Shown here in pieces: positions 15,612 to 23,994 of a stretch of 64,000 nucleotides of DNA; the first letter of the stretch is position 1; every line of letters starts with the position of its first letter. Origin of the DNA: Geothrix sp. 21YS21S-2 (GTDB lineage: Bacteria; Acidobacteriota; Holophagae; Holophagales; Holophagaceae). The translations under genes were made by a program, and so were the position numbers. Below the pieces are notes generated by a model. It had not been told where the DNA came from. It saw nothing but the letters and a program-made list of their open reading frames with translations, and did not search any database. The DNA lies in NCBI RefSeq assembly GCF_030846775.1, contig NZ_CP132910.1, forward strand, positions 4,157,001-4,221,000, written 5' to 3'.

Positions 15612-17203
15612 GGCGCCACCTCGTCGCCCTGGGGGCGCTGGCCGCCGGCGTCCTGCTGGGCCTGGCCGTCCTGGTCCTGCCCGCGCCCGCGCCGCCCGGT
15701 CCGGGCTTTTCGGCCCTGCGGGCCCGGGCGCACCTCGACGTCCTCGCCCGGGCGCCCCACTCCGTGCGGGACCAGGCCTCCCTCGCCCCGGTGCGGGACT
15801 ACATCCGCGGGCGCCTGGAGGGCCTGGGGCTCAAGCCCGGGACCCTGCGCCACCCCGAGGTCACCGACCGCTCCGGGCACCGCTATCCGCTCGAGAACAT
15901 CGCCGCCGGCATTCCGGGACGCAGCGGCTCCTCGGTGCTGCTGGTCTCCCACTACGACGCGGCGCCCGCGTCCCTGGGCGCCGCCGACGACGGCCTGGGC
16001 GTGGCGGCCATGCTGGAGATCGCGGGCCTCCTGGCCCGGAGCCCGGAGCCCCTGGAGAACGGCGTGCGCTTCCTCTTCACCGACGCCGAGGAATCCGGCC
16101 TCCTGGGCGCGCGCGCCGAGATGGAGCGCAACCCCGGTCTCTACCGGGACGTGAACCTGGTCATCAACCTCGAGGCCCGGGGCGTGCGGGGGCCGGCCGT
16201 GATGTTCGAGACGGGCCGGAGGAACCTCGCGACCATCCGCCTCTTCCGCAAGGCCCGCTGGCCCTTCGGGTACTCCTTCGCGCCCGAGGTGTACCGGCGC
16301 ATGCCCAACGGCACCGACTTCACGGTCTTCAGCCGGGCGGGGCTGCCCGGGATGAACTTCGCGGTGCTCGACGACCTCTCCTTCTACCACACCCCCCGGG
16401 ACAACCCGGGCAACGTCTCCATGGCCTCCCTGCAGCACTACGGGGAACAGATCCTGCCCATGGTAAGGGCCTACGCGGCGGACCCCGCCCTGGCCGGTAA
16501 GGACGCCTTCGCTTCCAGGGAGGACATGGTCTACTTCCCGTGCCTGCCCGGGGTGCTGGTGTCCTGGCCCATGGGGTGGGACCGGGCCCTGTGCGTATTC
16601 CTGGTCCTGTGCTTCCACGGGGTGATGGTCTGGAACCTGGCCCGGGGCCGCGCGCGGATCCTGTCCATCGCGGGATGGTTCCTGGCCTGGACGGGCCTGG
16701 CCGCGGCCGCCCTGGCCGCCGGGGCGGGCACCAGCTTCCTGGCCTCGCGGGTCACCGGGATACCCTGGCGGTTCACCTACATGCCGAACGTGCCGCTGGA
16801 GCGGCCCATCACCTGGGTCCTCCTGTTCCTGGTGGCCCTGGCGGCCTACGCGCTGGCCCGCAGGAGCGCGGGGCGCTCGGCCCTCATCGGCGCCATGGGC
16901 CTCAACCTGCTGGTCCTGGCCGCGCTGGCGCGGGTGATGCCCGGGGCGGCTTTCCTGTTCTCCGTGCCGCTGCTGGCGGCCTTCGGGTCCCTGGTCCTGG
17001 CGGACCTGACCGGGCGGCCCTGGCTGGCCCTGGCCGGCGCGGTGGTCCCGGTGGCGCTCTTCGTGCCGGTGCTGCACCTGGTGTCCCTGGCCCTGACCCT
17101 GGGCGCCCTGGCGGCGCTGCTCCTGATGGCGGCGCTGCCCCTGGGGATGGCGGCGGCCCTCGCGGCGGATCCGGCGTTGCGCAGGGGAGCTAGGACCCGC
17201 TGA
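15608..17203 (+). CDS. M28-family aminopeptidase with C-terminal membrane domain
   Basis: 531 residues, GTG start overlapping the preceding stop codon. An N-terminal membrane anchor (LVALGALAAGVLLGLAVLVL) is followed by a zinc peptidase domain: H115 and D117 in VSHYDAAP, D128 in GAADDGLG, catalytic E161 and E162 in FTDAEESGLLGA, E189 in NLEARG, and a final histidine in SFYHTPRDN. After residue 330 come about six membrane helices. The layout resembles fungal vacuolar membrane protease Pff1 and its bacterial relatives. It should remove N-terminal amino acids from peptides on the outer face of the inner membrane. Coupling with a secreted nuclease suggests a shared scavenging role. Confidence 0.88.
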   Translation: MRRHLVALGALAAGVLLGLAVLVLPAPAPPGPGFSALRARAHLDVLARAPHSVRDQASLAPVRDYIRGRLEGLGLKPGTLRHPEVTDRSGHRYPLENIAAGIPGRSGSSVLLVSHYDAAPASLGAADDGLGVAAMLEIAGLLARSPEPLENGVRFLFTDAEESGLLGARAEMERNPGLYRDVNLVINLEARGVRGPAVMFETGRRNLATIRLFRKARWPFGYSFAPEVYRRMPNGTDFTVFSRAGLPGMNFAVLDDLSFYHTPRDNPGNVSMASLQHYGEQILPMVRAYAADPALAGKDAFASREDMVYFPCLPGVLVSWPMGWDRALCVFLVLCFHGVMVWNLARGRARILSIAGWFLAWTGLAAAALAAGAGTSFLASRVTGIPWRFTYMPNVPLERPITWVLLFLVALAAYALARRSAGRSALIGAMGLNLLVLAALARVMPGAAFLFSVPLLAAFGSLVLADLTGRPWLALAGAVVPVALFVPVLHLVSLALTLGALAALLLMAALPLGMAAALAADPALRRGARTR

Positions 17204-17936
17204 ACGCCAGCGTCGTCACCCGCCGCGACTGGCCGGACTCCCCGCCCCCGGAGCCGCTGCTCTCGTGGAGGTGGTGGACGGTGACCAGCCTGCCGCCGAC
17301 CCGCGCGAAGCGGTAGGCGTCGTGCTGCTCGGAGCTGAAGCTGATCACCAGGAGGGCCTTGCCGCGGAGCTTCACCCGGGTCTCGGCGGCCACGGGGAGG
17401 CCCTCGGCGTCCACCCAGACCTTCGCGGTGGCGTCCAGCTCCTTGACGTACTTCCGGTCCCGGGCGCCCATGCGGGGCTCCAGCTTCAGGGAGAGGAGCT
17501 TCAGGGCGCGCCCGTCCAGGGTGTCGGGGCGCTCCTCGAGCAGGGTGGCCTTGTCCAGGTCCTGGAGGAGCTGGGGGCCGGGATCGAAGTAGTTCTGGAG
17601 GCTGAGGGCGTCCAGGCCGGCCATGGCCTCCCGGGTGGGCGTGGTCTTCTCGGGGTCCTCGGTGCGGAGGCGGGCCTCCTGGAGGGCCTGGGCCAGGAGG
17701 TCCCGGCCCCAGGAGAGCCGGATGCCCTGGGGGCCGCACTCGGCCCAGGCGGTGGCCCTGCCCTGGCTGATGACGGGCTTCTTCTCGTCGCCCCTGCGGT
17801 TCCAGCTCTCGAGCTGCACAGAGGCCTTGAGCGCCTCGGCGCCGGCGGGCTTCTGGAGGCGGGCCCTGAGGGCGTCGAGGCCGTCGGCGGCAAGGGGCAG
17901 CGTCAGGGCGCAGAGGATCAGGATGGGCAGGCGCAT
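17190..17936 (-). CDS. Exported protein of unknown function (LolA-like size)
   Basis: 248 residues with a signal peptide (LPILILCALTLPLAADGL). The mature chain alternates helical segments (LDALRARLQKPAGAEALKAS) and strands (LPVAAETRVKLRGKALLVIS), ending in a serine/glycine-rich loop (ESSGSGGGESGQSRR) before the final strand. The strand VWVDAEGLPVAAETRVK recalls outer-membrane lipoprotein-sorting and DUF4292-like periplasmic proteins, but I do not see enough to assign it. It is convergent with the M28 peptidase gene (14-base overlap) and divergent from the MuiA-like gene. Confidence 0.68.
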   Translation of the reverse strand: MRLPILILCALTLPLAADGLDALRARLQKPAGAEALKASVQLESWNRRGDEKKPVISQGRATAWAECGPQGIRLSWGRDLLAQALQEARLRTEDPEKTTPTREAMAGLDALSLQNYFDPGPQLLQDLDKATLLEERPDTLDGRALKLLSLKLEPRMGARDRKYVKELDATAKVWVDAEGLPVAAETRVKLRGKALLVISFSSEQHDAYRFARVGGRLVTVHHLHESSGSGGGESGQSRRVTTLAFSGS

Positions 17937-18014
17937 GGGACTCCCGGTTCTTGTAACTACTTTGCCCGATTCCGGCCCCGGGGTGGGATAGACTGGTCAA
18001 ATTCCGAGGTGCCC

Positions 18015-19697
18015 ATGCGAATCGAATGGCTGCTGCCCTGCCTTGCCCTCACCCTGGCCGCCGAGTCCCCCGTGGGCTTGAACGCGCCCATCCGGAAGGT
18101 GCGGCTCCACCCCGACGAGGCCTGGGTCACCCGGGTGGGCCAGGCGAAGTTCGCGGGGGCCGGCGTGCACCGCCTCCTGCTCAAGGACCTGCCCCAGGGC
18201 CTGGAGCTGGACGACGTGCGGGTCGCGGCCAGGGGGCCCCAGGGCTCGCGCCTGGGGGACCTGAGCGTCGGCGCCGAACCCCGCAAGGTCACCGAGACGG
18301 CCGAGTACAAGGCCCTGAAGGCCGAGTGGGAAGGCGTTCGCGACCGGCAGGATGCCCTGGAGGCCGAAGGGGAATCCATCGCCAAGGAGCTGGCCTTCCT
18401 GTCCGGGCTTCAGGCGGGCTACGACAAGGAGATCTCAGCCCGCATGACCGGCGCCCTTCCGGGCGCGGCCGCGGTGGTGGAGCTGAGCAAGGGCCTCCAG
18501 GGCCGCTTCGGCGAGGTCCTCACCCGCGAGCGCCGGCGCCGGAGGGAACTGGAGAAGGTGAAGGAGGAATTCCGGCGCCTGGACGAGGACTTGCAAAAGC
18601 GCGCCGCGGAGCGCACCTCCAGCCCCGCCCAGGCCACCGTGGAAGTGGCCACCGACCGGGGCGGGGAGGTGGAGGTGGAGTTCACCTACCGCATCCGCGG
18701 CGCGGGCTGGGTGCCCACGTACGAGGCCCGCCTCGCGGGCGACGGCAGGAAGCTCGAGCTGGCGATCTTCGCCACCATCCGCCAGGGGACGGGGGAGGAC
18801 TGGAAGGGCGTGCAGGTGGAGATCACCAATGCCCGCAGCGGGCGCAGCCTGGCCCTGGCCCAGTACGGCGGGCCCCGGCTCATCGATTCCGTGCTCCCGG
18901 CCCTCCAGGTGGCGGAGCGGCAGATGAAGAGCAAAGGCGGCCTCACGCCCGGCATCGCCCAGAACCTGTACCTCCCGCCTGCCCGTGGGGTGGTGGAGGT
19001 CGCCGCGGCCAATCTCACCATGGACGCCGCCGAGGCCCAGCCCCTGGAGGAGGCCCGGGGGATCGCGGCCACCTGGGCCCTGGAGGGCCTCAAGGACATC
19101 CCCGCGGACAACGAGGCCCACCGCTTCCGCATCCTCGGCCGGGAGCAGGAACCGTCCCTGGCCCTGGTGGCCACGCCGCGCCTGGACCCCACGGTCCACC
19201 GGGTGGCGCGCTTCCCGGTACCCGCGGGGATCCCGCTCTTCCCGGGCGCGGCGGTGGTGCACTACGCGGGGACCCAACGGGTGGGCCAGACCGCCCTGGA
19301 GATGCCGCTGCCCGGCGCGCCCTTCCAGTTCGGGTTCGGCCCATACCGGGGCGTGCGGGTTGAGCTGCGCCAGGTGGAGGCCCTGAAGGAGGCCGTGGGC
19401 ACCTTCACCAAGGACATCCAGTGGACGCTCCGGGAGCGCATGGAGGTGTCCAACGACACCGCCGAGGCGGTCCAGGTGGAGCTCCAAGACCGGGAGGTCA
19501 GGGCCTCCAGCGACAAGGTCCGCATCACGCCCCTGCCCGAGGCCACCCCCAGCCGGGAAGCCTCCGTGCCCGGGGTTCGCGCCTGGACCCTGCCGGTGGA
19601 GCCTCGCGGCAAGGGCACCGTGACCCTGGGCGCCCAGATCCGGATCCCCGCCGGGTGCGTGCTCACCGGCGCCGACGACCTCCACCTGCCCAGGTAG
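18015..19697 (+). CDS. DUF4139 / MuiA-like exported protein
   Basis: 560 residues with a short signal peptide. Architecture: an N-terminal strand-rich domain that begins APIRKVRLHPDEAWVTRVG (DUF4140), a coiled coil at about residues 95-205 (ERRRRRELEKVKEEFRRLDE), then the DUF4139 domain (EVEFTYRIRGAGWVPTYEAR and the C-terminal WTLRERMEVSNDTAEAVQVE). This is the mucoidy-inhibitor MuiA family, named for an effect on colony mucoidy in Gammaproteobacteria; biochemical function is unknown. It sits 40 bases before the DUF4337 gene in the same direction, and the pair may form an operon. Confidence 0.85.
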   Translation: MRIEWLLPCLALTLAAESPVGLNAPIRKVRLHPDEAWVTRVGQAKFAGAGVHRLLLKDLPQGLELDDVRVAARGPQGSRLGDLSVGAEPRKVTETAEYKALKAEWEGVRDRQDALEAEGESIAKELAFLSGLQAGYDKEISARMTGALPGAAAVVELSKGLQGRFGEVLTRERRRRRELEKVKEEFRRLDEDLQKRAAERTSSPAQATVEVATDRGGEVEVEFTYRIRGAGWVPTYEARLAGDGRKLELAIFATIRQGTGEDWKGVQVEITNARSGRSLALAQYGGPRLIDSVLPALQVAERQMKSKGGLTPGIAQNLYLPPARGVVEVAAANLTMDAAEAQPLEEARGIAATWALEGLKDIPADNEAHRFRILGREQEPSLALVATPRLDPTVHRVARFPVPAGIPLFPGAAVVHYAGTQRVGQTALEMPLPGAPFQFGFGPYRGVRVELRQVEALKEAVGTFTKDIQWTLRERMEVSNDTAEAVQVELQDREVRASSDKVRITPLPEATPSREASVPGVRAWTLPVEPRGKGTVTLGAQIRIPAGCVLTGADDLHLPR

Positions 19698-19737
19698 GCC
19701 TTGACGGGGCCCCCCGTCATCCGTTGAAATCTCCCTC

Positions 19738-20262
19738 ATGGCTGACGAAAAGAAGGAACCCTGGCTGAACTTCCTCGCCCTGACCACGGTCATCCTGGCG
19801 GTGTGCGCCACCATGGCCACCTTCAAGGGCGGGGGCTACTCCACGCGCTCGGTCATGAGCCAGGCCCAGGCCTCGGACCAGTGGGCCTTCTACCAGGCCA
19901 AGAGCATGAAGTCGAACCTCTACGAGATCAGCGTCCAGCAGCTGGAGCTGCAGGCCGCGGGCGCCTCCGGGGAGCGGGCCGCGGACCTGAAGTCGAAGGC
20001 GTCGGAATGGGCGAAGAAGGTGGCCGCCTACGACCAGGAGAAGGCCGCGATCCAGGCCGAGGCCCGGCGCCTCGAGAAGGTGCGGGAGGAGGCCCAGAAG
20101 CATTCCGCGGCCTTCGGCATCGCCGTCATCTACCTGCAGATCTCCATCCTGCTCTCGTCCATCGCGGCCCTGCTGAAGAAGCAGCCCGTGTGGTGGCTGG
20201 GGCTGGCGGTGGGCGCGGTGGGAATCCTCTACTTCATCAACGGATTCCTGCTCTTCCTCTAG
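19738..20262 (+). CDS. DUF4337-family membrane protein
   Basis: 174 residues. An N-terminal membrane helix (FLALTTVILAVCATMATF), a periplasmic or cytoplasmic helical region rich in E, K and A (ASEWAKKVAAYDQEKAAIQA), and two C-terminal helices (FGIAVIYLQISILLSSIAAL; WWLGLAVGAVGILYFINGFL). The motif SDQWAFYQAKSMKSNLYE is typical of DUF4337. The function of the family is unknown. It overlaps the convergent GGDEF/EAL gene by four bases. Confidence 0.88.
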   Translation: MADEKKEPWLNFLALTTVILAVCATMATFKGGGYSTRSVMSQAQASDQWAFYQAKSMKSNLYEISVQQLELQAAGASGERAADLKSKASEWAKKVAAYDQEKAAIQAEARRLEKVREEAQKHSAAFGIAVIYLQISILLSSIAALLKKQPVWWLGLAVGAVGILYFINGFLLFL

Positions 20263-21734
20263 ACTGCCCGGTCCTGCATCGGGGGGCCCAGCAGGGCATT
20301 GAAGGCCGTGTTGATCTGGGTCTCCAGGTGGATGCCCATGGCCGCGGCCTCCATGGGACGGCCCATGAGGTAGCCCTGGAAGGCGTGGCAGCCCATGCCG
20401 TGGAGGGTCTCCTTCTGGGCCTGGGTCTCCACGCCCTCGGCCACCAGGCTCAGCCCCAGGTTGTTGCCCAGGTTCACGATGGTCTGCACGATGGGGTTGG
20501 AGGAGATGACGCCGGGGCGGTCGGGGTGCATGTTGCGCACGAAGGCCTGGTCGATCTTCAGGGTGTCGATGGGCAGCTGCTGCAGGTAGGAGAGGCTCGA
20601 ATACCCGGTGCCGAAGTCGTCCAGGCCGATGCGCACGCCCAGGGCCTTGAGGTCGTGCAGCGGCGTGTGGCGGGGGTCCGAGTTCTTCAGCAGGCTGCTC
20701 TCGGTGATCTCCAGCTCCAGGCAGGAATGGCTGAGCCTGGACTCCCGCAGGGTGCGGGCCACGTAGTCGACCAGGCGCGGCGAGGCCAGCTGCACCGGCG
20801 AGACGTTCACGGCCAGCTTGATGGGGCGGGGGCTCAGGGCCTGCCAGATCGCGGCCTGGCGGCAGGCGTTGTTCAGGGCCCACTCGCCCAGGGTGTGGAT
20901 GAAGAGGTTCTCCTCGGCCAGGGGGATGAACTTGGAGGGCGGCACGGCGCCCAGCACCGGGTGCTGCCAGCGCAGGAGGGCCTCCATGCCGATGATGTGG
21001 CCTTCCATGTTGAACTGCGGCTGGTAGAAGATCCGCATCTCGTTCTTGGCGAGGCTCTCGCCCAGGAAGGCGTCCATCTGCTGGCGCTCGAAGGCGGCCT
21101 CGCTGAGGGTGAGGGTGGTGCACTGGATGGCGTTGCCGCCGCTGCCCTTGGCGCGGTTGCAGGCGTTCTCCGCCTCCTTCTGGAGGGTGGAGGCGTTGTC
21201 CCCGTCCTGGGGCGAGAGGCTGATGCCGATGCTGGCGGTGAGCCGCACCTCCCGCTTGGAGACGCGGTAGGGGATGCACAGGGCGTCCAGGATGCCCTGG
21301 GCGATGCGCAGCGGCTCCAGGGGATCCCGCACCTCGGGCAGCAGCACGGCGAACTGGTCGCTGCCCACCCGGGCCAGGGTGTCCCCGGGGCGGAGCAGGA
21401 CGGAGATGCGCCGGGTGAGCTGCAGGCAGAGGTCGTCGGAATCCGCGAAGCCCAGCGTCTGGTTGATGGACTTGAAGCGGTCCAGTTCGATGAAGAGCAC
21501 GGCCACCATGTTCCCCTGCCGGTGGGCCATGAGGATGGCCTGGCCCGTGCGGTCCGCCAGGCGGAAACGGTTGGGCAGTCCGGTGAGCGGGTCCTGGTCC
21601 CGGAGCCCCTCCAGCTGCGCCTTGAGCTGGGCCACTTCCGTCCGGGCCTTCGCCAGGTGCTCCACGAGTTCCGAGGCTTCCATATCTTTCAAGAGCATTT
21701 CATTCGGTTCCGGATCTGGATGAACAGAGGCCAC
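20259..21734 (-). CDS. GGDEF/EAL protein: degenerate cyclase domain plus intact phosphodiesterase domain
   Basis: 491 residues. A short coiled coil (ELVEHLAKARTEVAQLKAQL) precedes a GGDEF domain whose signature reads GSDQF (124-128) instead of GGDEF; the loss of the second G and of the E should abolish cyclase activity. The EAL domain looks intact: EALLRW at 251-256, N310 in AVNVSP, ELEITESS, DDFGTGYSSL at 372-381, K in TLKIDQAF and EGVET. It should therefore hydrolyse cyclic di-GMP to pGpG, with the dead GGDEF domain perhaps binding GTP as a regulator. There is no membrane segment or sensor domain, so it is cytoplasmic. It affects motility/biofilm signalling in general; the specific input is unknown. 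Confidence 0.92.
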   Translation of the reverse strand: MASVHPDPEPNEMLLKDMEASELVEHLAKARTEVAQLKAQLEGLRDQDPLTGLPNRFRLADRTGQAILMAHRQGNMVAVLFIELDRFKSINQTLGFADSDDLCLQLTRRISVLLRPGDTLARVGSDQFAVLLPEVRDPLEPLRIAQGILDALCIPYRVSKREVRLTASIGISLSPQDGDNASTLQKEAENACNRAKGSGGNAIQCTTLTLSEAAFERQQMDAFLGESLAKNEMRIFYQPQFNMEGHIIGMEALLRWQHPVLGAVPPSKFIPLAEENLFIHTLGEWALNNACRQAAIWQALSPRPIKLAVNVSPVQLASPRLVDYVARTLRESRLSHSCLELEITESSLLKNSDPRHTPLHDLKALGVRIGLDDFGTGYSSLSYLQQLPIDTLKIDQAFVRNMHPDRPGVISSNPIVQTIVNLGNNLGLSLVAEGVETQAQKETLHGMGCHAFQGYLMGRPMEAAAMGIHLETQINTAFNALLGPPMQDRAV

Positions 21735-21853
21735 GAAAGAGGCTCCTTGGGGACCTGCTCGGGTTGTGCAAGATAGCGGTTGCCTGCTCTAGTGTCTCCA
21801 CGCCTGGGAATGAATGCTAATCAAAAACAATTGAACATATTATTGTGCACCAA

Positions 21854-22429
21854 TCAACTCCAGAGAAGGTGGTACGCATGGAGGGTGCCGCCGGGGTCCG
21901 CTGGGGGGATGTGCCGCACGGCGGCGCCATGCGCGCCGGCGATCTGGAGGCCGTGGGTGAACCAGGCCGGCACGTGGCGATCGAAAAACCAGGGCACCGG
22001 CCAAACGGCCCAGATGCGCACCACCGCGGACTGGGAGCTCGTCAGCTCGACCGTTATCACGCCCCCTTCCACGGATCCGCGCCAGAAGCCCGGCAGGGCC
22101 TCCACCAGCCCCGCAGGCCCCTGGAAAGCCCCGGGGTGCCGGGCGCGCAGCGTCTCCGCTCCCAGTGCGCCGGGCACCGGGCCCAGGTTGCCGGCCCGCC
22201 GGAACGCGGTCCAGCATTCGGTCACCAGACCGGCGTCGATCCAGGTCTCGAAGGCGGGTGGGGCGGCCGCCAGATCCCGGGCTCCGGGGGAGAGGTCCGC
22301 GAGCAGGGCCCGCCAGGCGTCCTCGCCCAGGGTGGTCCGCGCCGCCGCGACGCTCATGGGGAAGCTGGACCCCCGGATCCGGCGGATGACAGCCGCTTCG
22401 TTCGTTGGCTCGGCTGGGTTCGGCGTCAT
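21854..22429 (-). CDS. Cytoplasmic protein resembling the DUF2378 family
   Basis: 191 residues without signal peptide or membrane helix. The layout resembles DUF2378 (TIGR02265-type) proteins of myxobacteria: an opening RRIRGSSFPMSVAAARTTLG, a middle with ETWIDAGLVTECWTAFRRAG and a C-terminal half with paired strands ending HAYHLLWS. The resemblance is by pattern only. Members have a fold related to heme-NO-binding domains but no known function. The gene is isolated, between the GGDEF/EAL gene (same strand) and the divergent GatZ-like gene. Confidence 0.6.
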   Translation of the reverse strand: MTPNPAEPTNEAAVIRRIRGSSFPMSVAAARTTLGEDAWRALLADLSPGARDLAAAPPAFETWIDAGLVTECWTAFRRAGNLGPVPGALGAETLRARHPGAFQGPAGLVEALPGFWRGSVEGGVITVELTSSQSAVVRIWAVWPVPWFFDRHVPAWFTHGLQIAGAHGAAVRHIPPADPGGTLHAYHLLWS

Positions 22430-22566
22430 GCTGGAATTCTAGCCACGGATGGGCCGGGGCAGGCAACTTTCCCGGGGACGCCGCCGATAACCAAAGGTAA
22501 TCTTGTAGTTGAGGAATCACCTGATGGAATTCCCTTTGGACATGCCGGTCCGGGCTCGAGGGTTGC

Positions 22567-23823
22567 ATGCCTGAGCGGCTTCTGGAACTTTGCGACAGCC
22601 GGCGGAAGGGCCGATCCCGGGCCATCACGGCCGTGTGCTCCGCCCACCCTCTGGTGCTGCGGGCTGCCATGGATGAAGCCCTGGCCGCCGGGGGGCCGCT
22701 CCTTGTGGAGGCTTCCGGCAACCAGGTGAACCAGCTGGGAGGCTACTCGGGGATGACCCCGGAGGACTTCCGGGCCCTGGTCCTCGGCCTGGCCGCCGAA
22801 GCCGGCCTCGAAGCCTCCCGCCTCATCCTCGGCGGCGACCGGCTGGGGCCGGGCCCCTGGCGCCTCCAGCCGGCCGCCCAGGCCATGGCCAAGGCCGGGG
22901 CCCTGGCGCAGGCCTGCGTGGCGGCGGGGTTCCGCAAGCTCCACCTGGACACCGCGGTGGCCTGCGCCGGGGACGGGCCGGTGGTTTCCCCCGAGACCGC
23001 CGCCCGGCGGGCCGCGTCGCTCTGCCTGCTGGCCGAGCAGACCTGGCAGGTGCGCCCCGAAGGCCACCCGCCGGTGTACGTGCTGGGGCTGGACGCCTCC
23101 CCGGAGTCCGGGCCGCGGGTCACCCCGGCCCAGGACGTCCACCGTTCCCTGGACCTCTTCCAGGAAGCCCTGGCCAGGGAGGGGGCGGCTTCCGCCTGGG
23201 AGCGGGTCGTCGCCCTGGTGGTCCAGCCCGGCGTCGCGTTCAGCGAGACCGCGGTGCACCCCTATGACCGCAAGAAGGCCCGGCCCCTGGCCAAGGCCAT
23301 CGCGGGCCGCAGGCCCGGGATGTTCGAGGCCCACGCCACCGACTTCCAGCACCCCGGCGTCCTTAGGGACCTGGTGCAGGACGGGGCGGGGATCCTCAAG
23401 GTCGGTCCCTGGCTGACCTTCGCCTTCCGGGAGGCCCTCTTCTCCCTGGAGGACGTGGCCCGGGAACTGCGCGGGTCGGGGCCCGCGATCGAGCTCCGGG
23501 TGGTCCTGGACCGCGCCATGCGCAAGGATCCCGCGCACTGGAAGGACCACCACCACGGTCCGGACCGGTCCTATACCCGGCTTTTCAGCTACCGGGACCG
23601 GTCCCGCTACTACTGGACCGACCCGGAGGTGGAGGAGGAGGTCGAGCGCCTCCTGGCCGCCACCGCGGGCCCGCTCCCGAGCCAGCTCCTGAGCCGGCAC
23701 CTGCCCATGGCCCTGGACTCGGTCCTGGACGGCGAGCTGGAGCCCAACGGACGAGCCATTGTCCTGCATGCCGTTCGGCGGGTGCTGGGGCATTACGTCG
23801 CGGCCTGCCGGGAGAATGCATAG
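22567..23823 (+). CDS. GatZ/KbaZ-like tagatose-bisphosphate aldolase non-catalytic subunit
   Basis: 418 residues, the normal length for the family. Recognisable segments are SAHPLVLRAAMDEALAAGGP and LLVEASGNQVNQLGGYSGM near the N-terminus, LILGGDRLGPGPW, FRKLHLDTAVACAGD, and HATDFQHPGVLRDLVQDGAG. GatZ/KbaZ proteins have a TIM-barrel fold and were described as needed for activity and stability of the class II aldolase GatY/KbaY, which makes DHAP and glyceraldehyde-3-phosphate from tagatose-1,6-bisphosphate. No GatY/KbaY gene or galactitol transport genes are in the window, so the protein may act alone on another sugar phosphate. It is a single-gene unit. Confidence 0.85.
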   Translation: MPERLLELCDSRRKGRSRAITAVCSAHPLVLRAAMDEALAAGGPLLVEASGNQVNQLGGYSGMTPEDFRALVLGLAAEAGLEASRLILGGDRLGPGPWRLQPAAQAMAKAGALAQACVAAGFRKLHLDTAVACAGDGPVVSPETAARRAASLCLLAEQTWQVRPEGHPPVYVLGLDASPESGPRVTPAQDVHRSLDLFQEALAREGAASAWERVVALVVQPGVAFSETAVHPYDRKKARPLAKAIAGRRPGMFEAHATDFQHPGVLRDLVQDGAGILKVGPWLTFAFREALFSLEDVARELRGSGPAIELRVVLDRAMRKDPAHWKDHHHGPDRSYTRLFSYRDRSRYYWTDPEVEEEVERLLAATAGPLPSQLLSRHLPMALDSVLDGELEPNGRAIVLHAVRRVLGHYVAACRENA

Positions 23824-23912
23824 CTGGCGGCCGAAGGGTCGAAGCCCATGTGTATTAATTATTTAATTGTGACTGGGAAACCCTCCATTCTGCTTCCGCG
23901 GCGCCTTTACCG

Positions 23913-23946
23913 AATTTTTGCAACCACCTTACTTTAATTTTTGCAA
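23913..23946. repeat. Two 11-bp direct repeats upstream of the chemoreceptor gene
   Basis: AATTTTTGCAA occurs at 23913-23923 and again at 23936-23946, 23 bases start to start (about two helical turns), 50-80 bases before the chemoreceptor ATG. The stretch 23850-23965 is unusually A/T-rich. The arrangement fits two half-sites for a regulator next to the promoter. Confidence 0.4.
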
Positions 23947-23994
23947 TAATTTAATCAGTGAATCATTCCAACCCGCCCTCCTGAAGGTCCGCCC

